Source: Bacteroidota bacterium (GTDB lineage: Bacteria; Bacteroidota; Ignavibacteria; Ignavibacteriales; Melioribacteraceae). From it: a stretch of 64,000 nt of DNA. Every line of letters starts with the position of its first letter. Within the stretch, counting starts at the first letter, position 1. This document shows positions 37,011 through 45,269 of this stretch, one piece after another. The notes under the pieces are model-generated. The model did not search any database. It was not told the origin of the DNA and worked only from the letters and a program-made list of their open reading frames with translations. The stretch spans positions 1-64,000 of the forward strand of contig JAHJUE010000019.1 in the NCBI GenBank assembly GCA_018829205.1, given 5' to 3'. A program made the position numbers and the translations under genes.

Positions 37011-37925
37011 ATGAAAGTATTTATAACAGGTGCAACAGGCTACATTGGTTTCGCAGCAGCAAAAACATTTAGGAGAGCTGGCCACCACGTAATTGGACTG
37101 ACACGAAGCAGCGAAAAATCAAATCAGTTGGCAAAGGAAGAGATCGAGCCTTTAATCGGTTCGCTGCAGGATCCGAGCAATTTCATTAAAACTGCCGCGC
37201 AATCTGATATTATTATACACGCCGCAGTCGATTATTGTAATGACACCGCTGCATTAGATAAAAATATGATTGAAAATTTTATAGATGTGGCAAGAAATTC
37301 AGACAAAATTCAAAAACTTATTTATACAAGCGGTACTTGGGTTTACGGTAGTTCGAGTGAGACACTAACTGAAGAAAACGAGACCAAAGCAATCAAAGCT
37401 GTAAGCTGGCGACCGGAAATTGATAGACTCGTAATTGACAATCCTTATCTAAACGGAATCGTCATAAGACCGGGCTGTGTTTACGGTGGCAAAGGTGATT
37501 TGACAAACGATTTGTTTGATGCGGTAATAAATAAAAAGTCAGTTGATATAATCGGTGACGGCACTAATCGTTGGCCGATGATTCACGTTGATGATCTGAC
37601 AAACGCGTACTTATTAGCTGCTGAGAAAGGTATTTCAAATAAAGTATTTAATATCGTCGAAGAAACATCCGCTACACTGAATGAGATGGTTACAGAAATT
37701 AAACGATTCAGCGATAGTTCGGTTAATCTAAACTTCATTCCGCTTGAAAAAGCAATAAACACAATAGGTGACTTCGCTGAAGCATTAGTAATAAATCAAA
37801 AATTCGATACTTCATTTGCAAGAGATATTCTTGGATGGGCCCCGAAACATCTAGGTTTTATTAACGAACTTAAGTTATACTATTCCGCGTGGAAAGCTTA
37901 TCAAAGCAGTAGTGATAATAATTAA
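37011..37925 (+). CDS. NAD-dependent epimerase/dehydratase (extended SDR)
   Basis: 304 residues. The start MKVFITGATGYIGFAAA gives the NAD-binding GxxGxxG motif, followed by IIHAAVDY and SGTWVYG. The usual Tyr-x-x-x-Lys site is not evident, so this is an atypical SDR, as in NAD-binding isoflavone-reductase-like or stress-response proteins. It would be cytoplasmic. It is tightly packed between the cyclase and nitroreductase genes. Likely a small-molecule oxidoreductase; substrate unknown. Confidence 0.88.
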   Translation: MKVFITGATGYIGFAAAKTFRRAGHHVIGLTRSSEKSNQLAKEEIEPLIGSLQDPSNFIKTAAQSDIIIHAAVDYCNDTAALDKNMIENFIDVARNSDKIQKLIYTSGTWVYGSSSETLTEENETKAIKAVSWRPEIDRLVIDNPYLNGIVIRPGCVYGGKGDLTNDLFDAVINKKSVDIIGDGTNRWPMIHVDDLTNAYLLAAEKGISNKVFNIVEETSATLNEMVTEIKRFSDSSVNLNFIPLEKAINTIGDFAEALVINQKFDTSFARDILGWAPKHLGFINELKLYYSAWKAYQSSSDNN

Positions 37926-37940
37926 TCTAAGAGGTAAAAA

Positions 37941-38597
37941 ATGAAATTAATAAATGATCTAAAATGGCGTTATGCAACAAAACAATTTGACAAAACAAAG
38001 AAAATCCCGGATGAAGAGATGAAAAAGCTGATGGAAGTTGTTCGACTATCCCCTTCATCATACGGATTGCAATTGTACAAGGTACTCATAATTGAAGACT
38101 CCGAAATAAGAGAAAAACTGAAAGCTGCTTCTTGGAATCAAAATCAGATTACTGATTCCTCTGCTTTGATTGTTTTCTGTAATTACAAAGATGTGAACGA
38201 GAGTCATATTGATGATTTCATTCGACTAAAATGCGAAACAGAAAATCAAGACTTCAATAAGCTAAAAGGTTATTCCGACTTTATGAAAAGTAAAGTTAGC
38301 GGAATGACCAAACCCGAAAAAGATAACTGGACGAAAAGACAAACGTACATTGCCCTTGGGTTTTTACTTACCGCCTGCGCAGAGTTAAAAATTGATGCTT
38401 GTCCGATGGAAGGATTTGAGAAAAATAAGTACGATGAAATATTGAGACTTTCCGAACAAAACTTAAGTGCTTCGGTAATTGCTTCAATCGGTTATCGATC
38501 TCAATCGGATAATTTACAGTTCCTCCCGAAAGTAAGAAAATCAATAGATGAATTGTTCGAAACTGTAGAGACAATTCGGCATAAATCTGTAGCGTAA
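37941..38597 (+). CDS. NAD(P)H nitroreductase (NfsB-like)
   Basis: 218 residues. LKWRYATKQFDKTKKIPDEE is the N-terminal FMN-binding part, SPSSYGLQLYKVLII is the RxSPSSxGLQ motif, and ACPMEGFEKNKYDE is the C-terminal flavin and substrate loop. These enzymes use FMN to reduce nitro groups, quinones or flavins. It follows the SDR gene by 15 bases. Together with a cyclase and SDR it suggests a small detoxification or redox-stress operon. Confidence 0.92.
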   Translation: MKLINDLKWRYATKQFDKTKKIPDEEMKKLMEVVRLSPSSYGLQLYKVLIIEDSEIREKLKAASWNQNQITDSSALIVFCNYKDVNESHIDDFIRLKCETENQDFNKLKGYSDFMKSKVSGMTKPEKDNWTKRQTYIALGFLLTACAELKIDACPMEGFEKNKYDEILRLSEQNLSASVIASIGYRSQSDNLQFLPKVRKSIDELFETVETIRHKSVA

Positions 38598-38611
38598 GAA
38601 AGGAAGAAAAA

Positions 38612-39061
38612 ATGAATCAACTATTTTTATCCGTAATAGCATTTACCGGTGGAGTCTTTTTAGCCGCGCAAGGTGTGTTCAATTCTCAATTGGGTGTACT
38701 CTTAAAAAGTCCGTTACTCGCTGCAGTTACTGCATTTTTCAGCAGTACATTTTTTGCATTTTTGTTCGTGGTTATCAGCGCCAAAAATCCCCCCTCTTTA
38801 GAGACTATAAAAAGTGTTCCCCTTTATTTATGGTTTACCGGCGGACTTTTGAGTGTAATAGGAATCAGTCTATATTATTACACAATTCCCAAGCTCGGCA
38901 TCTCAACTATGATTTCTCTGGGATTATTCGGACAAATTATTTTTTCACTTATTGCGGGACACTTTGGATTGATGGGGCTTCCGGTCGAACCGATTACAGT
39001 GAAAAGAGTTTTAGGTGTAATATCAATGACAGCAGGAATATTCTTAATAAATTTTAAATAG
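38612..39061 (+). CDS. DMT-superfamily transporter, YdcZ/DUF606-like
   Basis: 149 residues with five hydrophobic segments. The order FTGGVFLAAQGVFNSQLG, then FFSSTFFAFLFV and later GIFLINFK matches DUF606/YdcZ half-size membrane proteins in the drug/metabolite transporter superfamily. A half-size protein must form a dimer. The function is unknown, perhaps export of a small product of the neighbours. It lies between the nitroreductase and GNAT genes with gaps of 14 and 8 bases. Confidence 0.88.
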   Translation: MNQLFLSVIAFTGGVFLAAQGVFNSQLGVLLKSPLLAAVTAFFSSTFFAFLFVVISAKNPPSLETIKSVPLYLWFTGGLLSVIGISLYYYTIPKLGISTMISLGLFGQIIFSLIAGHFGLMGLPVEPITVKRVLGVISMTAGIFLINFK

Positions 39062-39069
39062 AGGGAAAA

Positions 39070-39789
39070 ATGACACAAGAAAACATAAATAATTTAATTT
39101 CATTATGGCAAGTGGCAGGGCTTTCAATGGACTCATATTTTGAAACTGATGAGTTCAACTATAGTCGTGTCGAAAATTCCGAATGGCCGAACCGATTATG
39201 GTTCGATCACGATGTTAATAGTAATGCGTTGAAATCAGCGGTCGAATTTTTAAAAAATAACTCCACTCAAATTACAGTGCCGTATTGGGATATTTATAAT
39301 TCCAACACAGATGGTTTATTCAATTCGCAAGGGTTTGACATAAAATTCAAGCAAGTCGGTATGTCAATGAAACTTAAAAACAAATTTGATTTTGAGAGGC
39401 GACTAACTTTTGAATTGGTCACAGATAAAGTTAAAGCTCAGACTTGGGAAGAGATATATCCGGATGCTTTCGGTTATAAAATCAGTAAAGAGATTTTATT
39501 GCGAACTAAAGACAAGATAAATTATTACTTAGCTTCAATTAATGATAAACCAATCGGAACCGCAATAGTTTATAACACAGGAAATGTAAGCGGAATACAC
39601 GGTGTTGGTGTTATCCCCTCTGCAAGAAGACAGGGCTTTGCAGATGAGATTATGAAACACGTTTTAAATGAATCAATTACCGCAGGAATGAAATTTTCAA
39701 CACTGCAAGCTTCAGATATGGGCAAAGGTATTTATTTGCGGCTTGGTTATTCAGAAGATTTCATAATTAAGAATTTCATACTAGTCTAA
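39070..39789 (+). CDS. GNAT-family N-acetyltransferase
   Basis: 239 residues. The C-terminal half has the GNAT layout: GTAIVYNTGNVSGIHGVGVI is strand 4 and PSARRQGFADEIMKHVLN the acetyl-CoA-binding loop with R-R-x-G-x-A. The N-terminal 115 residues are a separate domain. No substrate can be assigned. It is probably co-transcribed with YdcZ. Confidence 0.88.
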   Translation: MTQENINNLISLWQVAGLSMDSYFETDEFNYSRVENSEWPNRLWFDHDVNSNALKSAVEFLKNNSTQITVPYWDIYNSNTDGLFNSQGFDIKFKQVGMSMKLKNKFDFERRLTFELVTDKVKAQTWEEIYPDAFGYKISKEILLRTKDKINYYLASINDKPIGTAIVYNTGNVSGIHGVGVIPSARRQGFADEIMKHVLNESITAGMKFSTLQASDMGKGIYLRLGYSEDFIIKNFILV

Positions 39790-39823
39790 AATTATAATTA
39801 ATGATTCAGAGATGGAGTATTAG

Positions 39824-40522
39824 ATGAATAATCAATCAGTTTTTTCTATTAATCAATTTGCAAAGATAACAGGTATCGGATATTTAATAATCTTTGCTAC
39901 GGGTTTCTTTTCTAATTTCTTCGTTTTGGAAAATATTATCGTGTGGGATGACGTTGAGAAAACAGTACAAAACTTAATAGGCAATGAGATGCTTTTCCGG
40001 TTCGGAATATTTGGTTTTGTTGTAATGGTAATTGCCGATTTACTGCTCGCCTGGACTCTTTACTATCTTTTACTAAAAGTAGATAAAAGTATATCACTTT
40101 TAGCTTCTTTGTTTCGAGTCGTAAATGCAGCAATTTTCGGTTTGGCTTTAATGTATTTTTTGAATGTGTTAAATATGCTGCCCGCTGCAGAAAATAATAT
40201 TCAGACGGGTAGTGAAATAATTTCAGTTTTCAAGGATTTTAACACAACCTGGTTGATTGGATTAATATTCTTTGGTTTTCATCTGATCATTCTTAGCTAC
40301 TTAATTTTTAAGTCAGGCTATATCCCAAAACTATTGGGAATACTATTATTTGCTGCCGGAGTGGGATACTTAATAGATAGCTTCGCAAATATACTTTTAC
40401 CTACCTACAATGATTACAAAGATATCTTTATGATGATAGTATTGCTGCCCGGAATAATTGGTGAATTATCATTTACAATTTGGCTGCTGATAAAAGGTTC
40501 AAAAATAAGTGCTGATTATTAG
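39824..40522 (+). CDS. DUF4386-family membrane protein
   Basis: 232 residues with six hydrophobic segments. The start FAKITGIGYLIIFATGFFSN and the segment LFRVVNAAIFGLALMYFLN are characteristic of DUF4386 membrane proteins. Their function is unknown. It ends the closely spaced row of genes; a 141-base gap follows before the cytochrome gene. Confidence 0.85.
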   Translation: MNNQSVFSINQFAKITGIGYLIIFATGFFSNFFVLENIIVWDDVEKTVQNLIGNEMLFRFGIFGFVVMVIADLLLAWTLYYLLLKVDKSISLLASLFRVVNAAIFGLALMYFLNVLNMLPAAENNIQTGSEIISVFKDFNTTWLIGLIFFGFHLIILSYLIFKSGYIPKLLGILLFAAGVGYLIDSFANILLPTYNDYKDIFMMIVLLPGIIGELSFTIWLLIKGSKISADY

Positions 40523-40563
40523 TAATATTTTACTGTAAACCATTATCTGCAGCTGCGTGCCAA

Positions 40564-40595
40564 AATTATGTAGCAAAAATCTAGAATTATGTAAC
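40564..40595 (+). promoter_or_regulatory. Direct repeat AATTATGTA-R-C, period 21 bp
   Basis: AATTATGTAGC (40564-40574) and AATTATGTAAC (40585-40595) lie 21 bases apart, two helical turns, about 70-100 bases upstream of the cytochrome c gene. It may be an operator. Alternatively it is the end of a lost insertion sequence, since some IS families have repeated terminal units. I cannot decide. Confidence 0.35.
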
Positions 40596-40663
40596 GTAAT
40601 AAATATCAGACAATCTATCATGTATTTAGAAATATTTTTGCATCCAAAAGAAAGGAACATAAG

Positions 40664-41269
40664 ATGAAAGACAAAATAAATTGGAAAAGCGTTATAATCG
40701 TTATTGCTGGTCTAGGTGCTTTAACCTTGGTGGCCGGATTTCTAGTAATCAGCAATGGATGGTATAATGTTGGAGCAACTTCACCACACTCCCTTTTAGT
40801 TGAGAAAACATTACGCTACATTATGGAGCAGTCTGTTCGCAATCACGCAAGTGAGGTTAGAATTCCACCGGGAATCAATTTGCAGGATCCGGTTCTCGCT
40901 GAGAATGCAATTGGTCATTACAGTATTGCTTGCGCACCCTGTCACGCTGCGCCGGGAGAACAAAAGGCCTCGTGGATGGTGCTCTACCCGCCTCCTCCGC
41001 CTTTAACAGATTCAGAAGTAGTTGAAAACTGGAGTGATGAAGAACTTTTCTGGATAATTAAAAACGGCATCAAAAACACCGGAATGATAGCATTGCCTCC
41101 GGGACACTCGGATGATGATGTTTGGGCAATTGCTGCTTTTGTCAGACAACTTCCCAATATGACTTCTGAGCATTATAGAACCTTAGTAGAAACTTATCAA
41201 GCAAACAGTACACATTCAACACATGGATCAGTTTCGGAGCAAAATAAACAGCTTAAGCATGCCCACTGA
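40664..41269 (+). CDS. Membrane-anchored c-type cytochrome
   Basis: 201 residues. One transmembrane segment at about 11-30 anchors a periplasmic domain. The haem site is CAPCH at about residues 91-95 (IACAPCHAAPG), and Met in IKNTGMIALP is the likely sixth ligand. The C-terminus is rich in His and Thr/Ser (HSTHSTHGS), which might bind metal. It probably passes electrons in the periplasm, but the partner is not visible here. It stands alone, with gaps of 141 and 217 bases on either side. Confidence 0.9.
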   Translation: MKDKINWKSVIIVIAGLGALTLVAGFLVISNGWYNVGATSPHSLLVEKTLRYIMEQSVRNHASEVRIPPGINLQDPVLAENAIGHYSIACAPCHAAPGEQKASWMVLYPPPPPLTDSEVVENWSDEELFWIIKNGIKNTGMIALPPGHSDDDVWAIAAFVRQLPNMTSEHYRTLVETYQANSTHSTHGSVSEQNKQLKHAH

Positions 41270-41486
41270 AACTATGATAAATATGTTAAATAAATTAGGT
41301 CTAGGTCGGCGCAGAGAAAAGCTATGAATAATGTCCTTTGAGATAAATAATCAGCATCTTAAGAAATAAAACACTCAAAAAGTTGTCAAATTAATTATTG
41401 AGTATTAATATTACTTCACTTGCTTGTGAAAGAAGTAAAAAATAAATTTAATTGTAGAAGTAACTAAAAAGAATAGTATAGTAATT

Positions 41487-42134
41487 ATGTCAGATCAGAA
41501 AGAAACAACATTATCTTTTCTCATTGCCGATTTAGCCGGTTATACAGCTTTGACAGAAATTCACGGCGACCAATCTGCCTTAGAGCTAATTGAAAAATAC
41601 TTAACTTTTGTTCAGCAATCTCTATCTCTGAATGTCTCCTTAGTTGAACGAGTAGGAGATGAAGTTTTAATAGTTTCTGAAGATTCTGATAGTTTAGCAG
41701 ATACTGCGCTTAAACTTTTAGACAAAATTGAAGACGAGCTCCATTTTCCCAGCCTTCATCTTGGGCTTCATACCGGACCTGTAATTAAGAAAAATGGAAA
41801 ATATTTCGGTCACACGATTAATCTTACATCAAGAATTTGTTCTTATTCAAAAGGTGGACAAATTCTATGTTCTCAGAAATTTATTAATAGTATTAAAAGT
41901 AAGTTTAATTACAATCTAATGAAAATCGGGAATGTTATATTCAAAAATGTGAGAGAAGAAATAGTACTCTATTCTATAGTTCCTAAAATCAACAAAGAAT
42001 ACATAGTTGTTGATCCCGTGTGCCACATGCAACTGGATAAAAGAAGTGCACCGATTAAGTTAACATTGGATAGGAATGACTTTTATTTTTGTTCACACGA
42101 TTGTAAGGAAAAATTCAATTCATTTTCGCAATAA
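41487..42134 (+). CDS. Class III nucleotidyl cyclase domain fused to a YHS-type metal-binding domain
   Basis: 215 residues. Residues about 8-170 resemble a class III adenylate/guanylate cyclase: first metal Asp15 in LIADLAGYT, second Asp58 in ERVGDEVLI, and HLGLHTGPV then GHTINLTSRI near the catalytic region. Residues about 172-213 form a YHS/TRASH-like unit with DPVCHMQL, FYFCSHDCKEKF; three Cys residues could bind a metal. I infer a cyclase whose activity depends on metal or redox state. Cyclase activity itself is not certain because these small single-domain members sometimes lack substrate-specific residues. Confidence 0.78.
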   Translation: MSDQKETTLSFLIADLAGYTALTEIHGDQSALELIEKYLTFVQQSLSLNVSLVERVGDEVLIVSEDSDSLADTALKLLDKIEDELHFPSLHLGLHTGPVIKKNGKYFGHTINLTSRICSYSKGGQILCSQKFINSIKSKFNYNLMKIGNVIFKNVREEIVLYSIVPKINKEYIVVDPVCHMQLDKRSAPIKLTLDRNDFYFCSHDCKEKFNSFSQ

Positions 42135-42137
42135 CAG

Positions 42138-42344
42138 ATTTATTTTTATAGTCGAATTTACTACTTAGATAGATTCTTAAGTTTTTTTGATGAAAAGCTT
42201 TTGCAGTACCGTGGAGTTAGTTATGAAAAGTTTACCCAATACTTTTTAGAATCATTAATTCGATATAATAATAATTATGAACAATTCTATTCAATAGTTT
42301 GCAATTATATTAACGCAAATAAAATTGTCAACAATTCAGTATAA
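42138..42344 (+). mobile_element. C-terminal remnant of an IS1595/ISXO2-like transposase
   Basis: The frame immediately after the cyclase stop codon is open for 68 codons without a start and includes RIYYLDRFLSFFDEKLL, YRGVSYEKFTQYFLESL and IRYNN. This matches the C-terminal pattern of IS1595-group transposases, in which NRI..ESFW is followed by a helical segment and a final RYN. No N-terminal part, no catalytic DDE residues and no clear terminal inverted repeats remain. It lies next to the tRNA-Ser gene at the end of the accessory block. Confidence 0.6.
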
Positions 42345-42487
42345 AAAGAAAGGGTGGCGGAAACTCCATAATGCAGTTAAATTATAAATATATTCACAAA
42401 ATCTTGTGACCAAGAAATGACCATAACAAGCCGTTTAGACAGTATGAGAATTTAGAAAACTGCCTGAAACATAACTTTTTTAGTGAA

Positions 42488-42497
42488 TGCGGAGAGT
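42488..42497 (+). repeat. Extra copy of the tRNA-Ser end core TGCGGAGAGT
   Basis: TGCGGAGAGT recurs 74 bases before the real tRNA-Ser 3' end (42572). Only 10 bases match, so it may be chance. The orientation is the same as copies A and B, and it lies before a terminator rather than after one. Confidence 0.35.
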
Positions 42498-42525
42498 TGT
42501 TTTTTCTACGAAGAATTTTGGACAT

Positions 42526-42561
42526 AAAAAAGCCCAAAATCATTCAATTTCAGGCTTTTTT
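42526..42561 (-). terminator. Terminator of tRNA-Ser
   Basis: AAAAAAGCC (42526-42534) pairs with GGCTTTTTT (42553-42561), with a long AT-rich loop that can pair further. On the minus strand the U run follows the stem, 10 bases after the tRNA 3' end. It can also work in the other direction. Confidence 0.75.
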
Positions 42562-42571
42562 ATTCTCTGGG

Positions 42572-42658
42572 CGGAGAGTCAGGGATTCGAACCCCGGAAG
42601 GGCTTGCACCCTTAACGGTTTTCAAGACCGCCGCATTCAACCGCTCTGCCAACTCTCC
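42572..42658 (-). tRNA. tRNA-Ser (UGA anticodon)
   Basis: Read on the minus strand the 87-base gene starts GGAGAGTTGGCAGAG and its acceptor GGAGAGT pairs perfectly with ACTCTCC, followed by discriminator G. The anticodon loop CTTGAAA carries UGA, reading UCA. A long variable arm (AAGGG-TGCAAG-CCCTT) and a T loop GTTCGAA are typical of tRNA-Ser. The CCA end is not encoded; the genome continues CCCAGAG. Short copies of its 3' end occur at 221 and 29757. Confidence 0.97.
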
Positions 42659-42673
42659 AAAATATTTTTTACT

Positions 42674-42722
42674 TTCAAGATAACCGCATTTCCCGCTTAC
42701 TGCGGGACTCTGTCAACTCTCC
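42674..42722 (-). pseudogene. Decayed tRNA-Ser 5' half
   Basis: On the minus strand, starting at 42722, GGAGAGTTGACAGAG is followed by an altered D-arm region and then AATGCGG and TCTTGAAA. This matches the first 40 bases of the intact tRNA-Ser gene apart from a changed D arm containing a small hairpin CCCGC-AGTAA-GCGGG. The 3' half is absent. It lies 15 bases upstream of the intact tRNA and looks like a broken duplicate. Confidence 0.7.
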
Positions 42723-42849
42723 TTTAGTTCTAAATTTTTGATTTGGGATATTTCCAGGTCTAGGCCGGTGAAATCACAAAGTTTTATAAAATTTAGACAC
42801 TAAGAATAATGAATTATTTTTAAAATCACCATAAAATTTATAGAAATAA

Positions 42850-43008
42850 TTAAAAAATAGCATAAATAAATGGTGCTAAGGCGGAACCTTGAGTTAAAAT
42901 TATCAAACCGCCTAATAGCGCGAGAAATATTACAATCGGCATCAGCCACCATTTTTTGCGTACTTTCAGAAATTCCCACAATTCGGATAAAACTGATAAC
43001 TTGCTCAT
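42850..43008 (-). CDS. DUF5989-family small membrane protein
   Basis: 52 residues. It starts MSKLSVLSELWEFLKVRKKW, then a transmembrane segment (IVIFLALLGGLIIL) and an AP-rich end (TQGSALAPFIYAIF). This is the characteristic DUF5989 sequence. It starts 9 bases after the SxtJ stop. DUF5989 proteins are repeatedly found beside SxtJ and NodU-type carbamoyltransferases, and the small unknown SxtK of saxitoxin clusters appears to be of the same kind. The function is unknown; I infer a membrane scaffold for the carbamoyltransferase. Confidence 0.92.
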   Translation of the reverse strand: MSKLSVLSELWEFLKVRKKWWLMPIVIFLALLGGLIILTQGSALAPFIYAIF

Positions 43009-43017
43009 TTTATTTCC

Positions 43018-43434
43018 TTAAAATTGTCTTTCAGTATCTACTTTTGTGTATTCTTTCTTTTCCCGGTAACTCCAATAACTTTCTTTTGATTTGTTTATTG
43101 ATAGATCAAGGAAATCTTTTTTTGCAAGTCTAGCAATTAAACTGATAGGAGTAATAACAAGATAAAACAAAAAAGTTAAAATAATTCTCGACATAATAAA
43201 ACCTAGAATCAATGCGATCCCCATCCATATTTTTTGAAAAGGTATAAGAATTTTAGGGAAAAGATAACCGGAAACAATTACTATTAATCCGGCTATTCCA
43301 AAATGGAGTCTTAATTCGGTCGAATAGTAAAACATAAGAGCAGAAATAATTAATAAAACTATTCCTATTGTTAGCCCGAATTTTTTTAATTCTTTTGTAT
43401 TACTATTAATATTTTTTAGTTCTTCTATCAGCAT
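43018..43434 (-). CDS. SxtJ-family membrane protein
   Basis: 138 residues with three to four hydrophobic segments (about 18-38, 43-60, 68-100). The start ELKNINSNTKELKKFGLTIG and the segment KIWMGIALILGFIMSRIILTF match SxtJ proteins, which are encoded beside carbamoyltransferases in saxitoxin and in surface-polymer loci. It lies one base after the carbamoyltransferase stop and 9 bases before DUF5989. It may be the membrane partner that brings the enzyme to its lipid-linked or secreted substrate. No biochemical role is established. Confidence 0.92.
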   Translation of the reverse strand: MLIEELKNINSNTKELKKFGLTIGIVLLIISALMFYYSTELRLHFGIAGLIVIVSGYLFPKILIPFQKIWMGIALILGFIMSRIILTFLFYLVITPISLIARLAKKDFLDLSINKSKESYWSYREKKEYTKVDTERQF

Positions 43435-43435
43435 A

Positions 43436-45253
43436 TTAGTCTAGTGTAAACTCCTTCTTCCAGTCTTTATCCTCATCCAAAGGTTTTTGTTCTTTTTTGT
43501 TTAGAAGATAATTACCCATTATCAAATAATCCATATCGGTTCTCATAAAACATTTATAGGCTTCTTCAGGGGTACAGACAATAGGTTCTCCCCTTACGTT
43601 AAAAGAAGTATTTACAATTACTCCGCAACCGTATTTCTTATCAAACGACGAAATCATTTCATGATAAAGAGGATTTGTATTCTTGCTTACAGATTGAATC
43701 CTAGCCGAATAATCAACATGCGTAACAGCGGGTATATCAGAACGAATGAGATTGAGTTTATCGATACCGAATAATTTATCTTCTTCTTCATTCATAATTT
43801 TCTGCTTCTCTTTTTTTACTTTCGCGACCAGAAGCATATAAGGACTGGGTCTGTCTATTTCGAAGTAGTCGCTTATTTTCTCCTCAATAACAGACGGAGC
43901 AAATGGACGGAAGCTTTCTCTGAATTTTATTTTCAGATTCATTTTACTCTGCATCTTTGCGGAACGCGCATCGCCGATTATTGTTCTCCCGCCTAACGCG
44001 CGCGGCCCGAATTCCATTCTTCCCTGAAACCAGCCGATCACATTCTCTTCATTTATAAGATCAGATATTTTCGACGGTATTTGAGAATCAATCAAAAGTT
44101 CATATTTAATATTCTTTGATTCCAGGAACTCTTTAATATTGAAAGCCGAATATTCGGGACCCAGATATGATCCTTTTTGAAAATCATTTTTATCGTCTGC
44201 TTTTCTTTCATTGCCTAAATATTGATACCATGTAAACAAAGCCGCGCCTAAAGCTCCGCCTGCATCCCCAGCCGCAGGCTGAATCCATATATCGTCAAAA
44301 ATATTTTCTTTTAATATTTTTCCGTTAGCAACACAGTTTAAAGCGACCCCTCCGGCAAGACATAAATATTTCTGTCCCGTTTCCTTTTTTATATGTTTGG
44401 CAATTCTTAACATAACTTCTTCGGTTACATCCTGAACGGAGCGGGCAAGATCCATTTCTCTTTGAGTTAATTTTGATTCAGGTTTTCTAGGAGGACCTCC
44501 GAAAAGTTTGTCGAATTTTTTATTCGTCATAGTTAAACCGGCGCAATAATTAAAATACTCCATATTCATTTTGAATGAGCCGTCTTCTTTTAAATCGATT
44601 AATTTATCATAAATTAAATCGACGTATTTCGGTTCGCCGTACGGCGCTAATCCCATTACCTTATACTCGCCGGAGTTAACTTTAAATCCTGTGTAATATG
44701 TAAAAGCGGAATATAGAAGTCCGATGGAATGCGGGAATTTAATATCGGCAATTATATTTAGTTTATTATTATTTCCAATTCCGAAACTAGTTGTAGTCCA
44801 TTCCCCTACTCCGTCAATAGTTAAGAAAGCCGCTTCCTGAAAAGGAGAAGCGTAAAAAGCTGAAGCAGCGTGGGATTCATGATGTTCGGGAAAAAGTATT
44901 TGTCCTTCGTAGTTTAACTCTTTTTTAACTAATTCTTTCATCCAGAGTTTTTGATTTATCCAGAGAGGAATCGCTTTTATAAAAGATTTAATTCCAACAG
45001 GAGCGTATGTAAGATATGTTTCCAAAATTCTTTCGAATTTCAAAAAAGGTTTATCGTAAAAGGCTACGTATGAAAGATCGCCGCTTTTAATTCCCGCATA
45101 ATTAAGGCAGAAATTTACCGCGTTGATCGGGAAATTATAGTCATGTTTCTTACGGGTAAAACGTTCTTCCTGAGCGGCCGCAATTATTTCGCCGTCCTTA
45201 ATTAAACATGCCGCGCTGTCGTGATAATAAGCGGAAATTCCTAAAATATACAT
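43436..45253 (-). CDS. NodU/CmcH-type O-carbamoyltransferase
   Basis: 605 residues. Kae1-like N-terminal part: MYILGISAYYHDSAACLIKDG, the metal-binding EHHESHAASAFYAS and GGVALNCVANGKI; the C-terminal YrdC-like part has VNTSFNVRGEPIVCTPEEA. These enzymes transfer a carbamoyl group from carbamoyl phosphate to an O or hydroxyl acceptor through carbamoyl-adenylate, as in Nod factors and cephamycins. It precedes SxtJ and DUF5989 and follows the AGE-family gene, so the acceptor may be a sugar in a surface polymer. The family is secure; the acceptor is inferred. Confidence 0.96.
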   Translation of the reverse strand: MYILGISAYYHDSAACLIKDGEIIAAAQEERFTRKKHDYNFPINAVNFCLNYAGIKSGDLSYVAFYDKPFLKFERILETYLTYAPVGIKSFIKAIPLWINQKLWMKELVKKELNYEGQILFPEHHESHAASAFYASPFQEAAFLTIDGVGEWTTTSFGIGNNNKLNIIADIKFPHSIGLLYSAFTYYTGFKVNSGEYKVMGLAPYGEPKYVDLIYDKLIDLKEDGSFKMNMEYFNYCAGLTMTNKKFDKLFGGPPRKPESKLTQREMDLARSVQDVTEEVMLRIAKHIKKETGQKYLCLAGGVALNCVANGKILKENIFDDIWIQPAAGDAGGALGAALFTWYQYLGNERKADDKNDFQKGSYLGPEYSAFNIKEFLESKNIKYELLIDSQIPSKISDLINEENVIGWFQGRMEFGPRALGGRTIIGDARSAKMQSKMNLKIKFRESFRPFAPSVIEEKISDYFEIDRPSPYMLLVAKVKKEKQKIMNEEEDKLFGIDKLNLIRSDIPAVTHVDYSARIQSVSKNTNPLYHEMISSFDKKYGCGVIVNTSFNVRGEPIVCTPEEAYKCFMRTDMDYLIMGNYLLNKKEQKPLDEDKDWKKEFTLD

Positions 45254-45269
45254 TTGACAAATTTTATAA

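Noticed and set aside
41298-42770. Short similarity GGTCTAGG-YCGG at about 41300 and 42757
   Set aside because: About 13 bases with mismatches and no symmetry or partner; not enough to call an element end.
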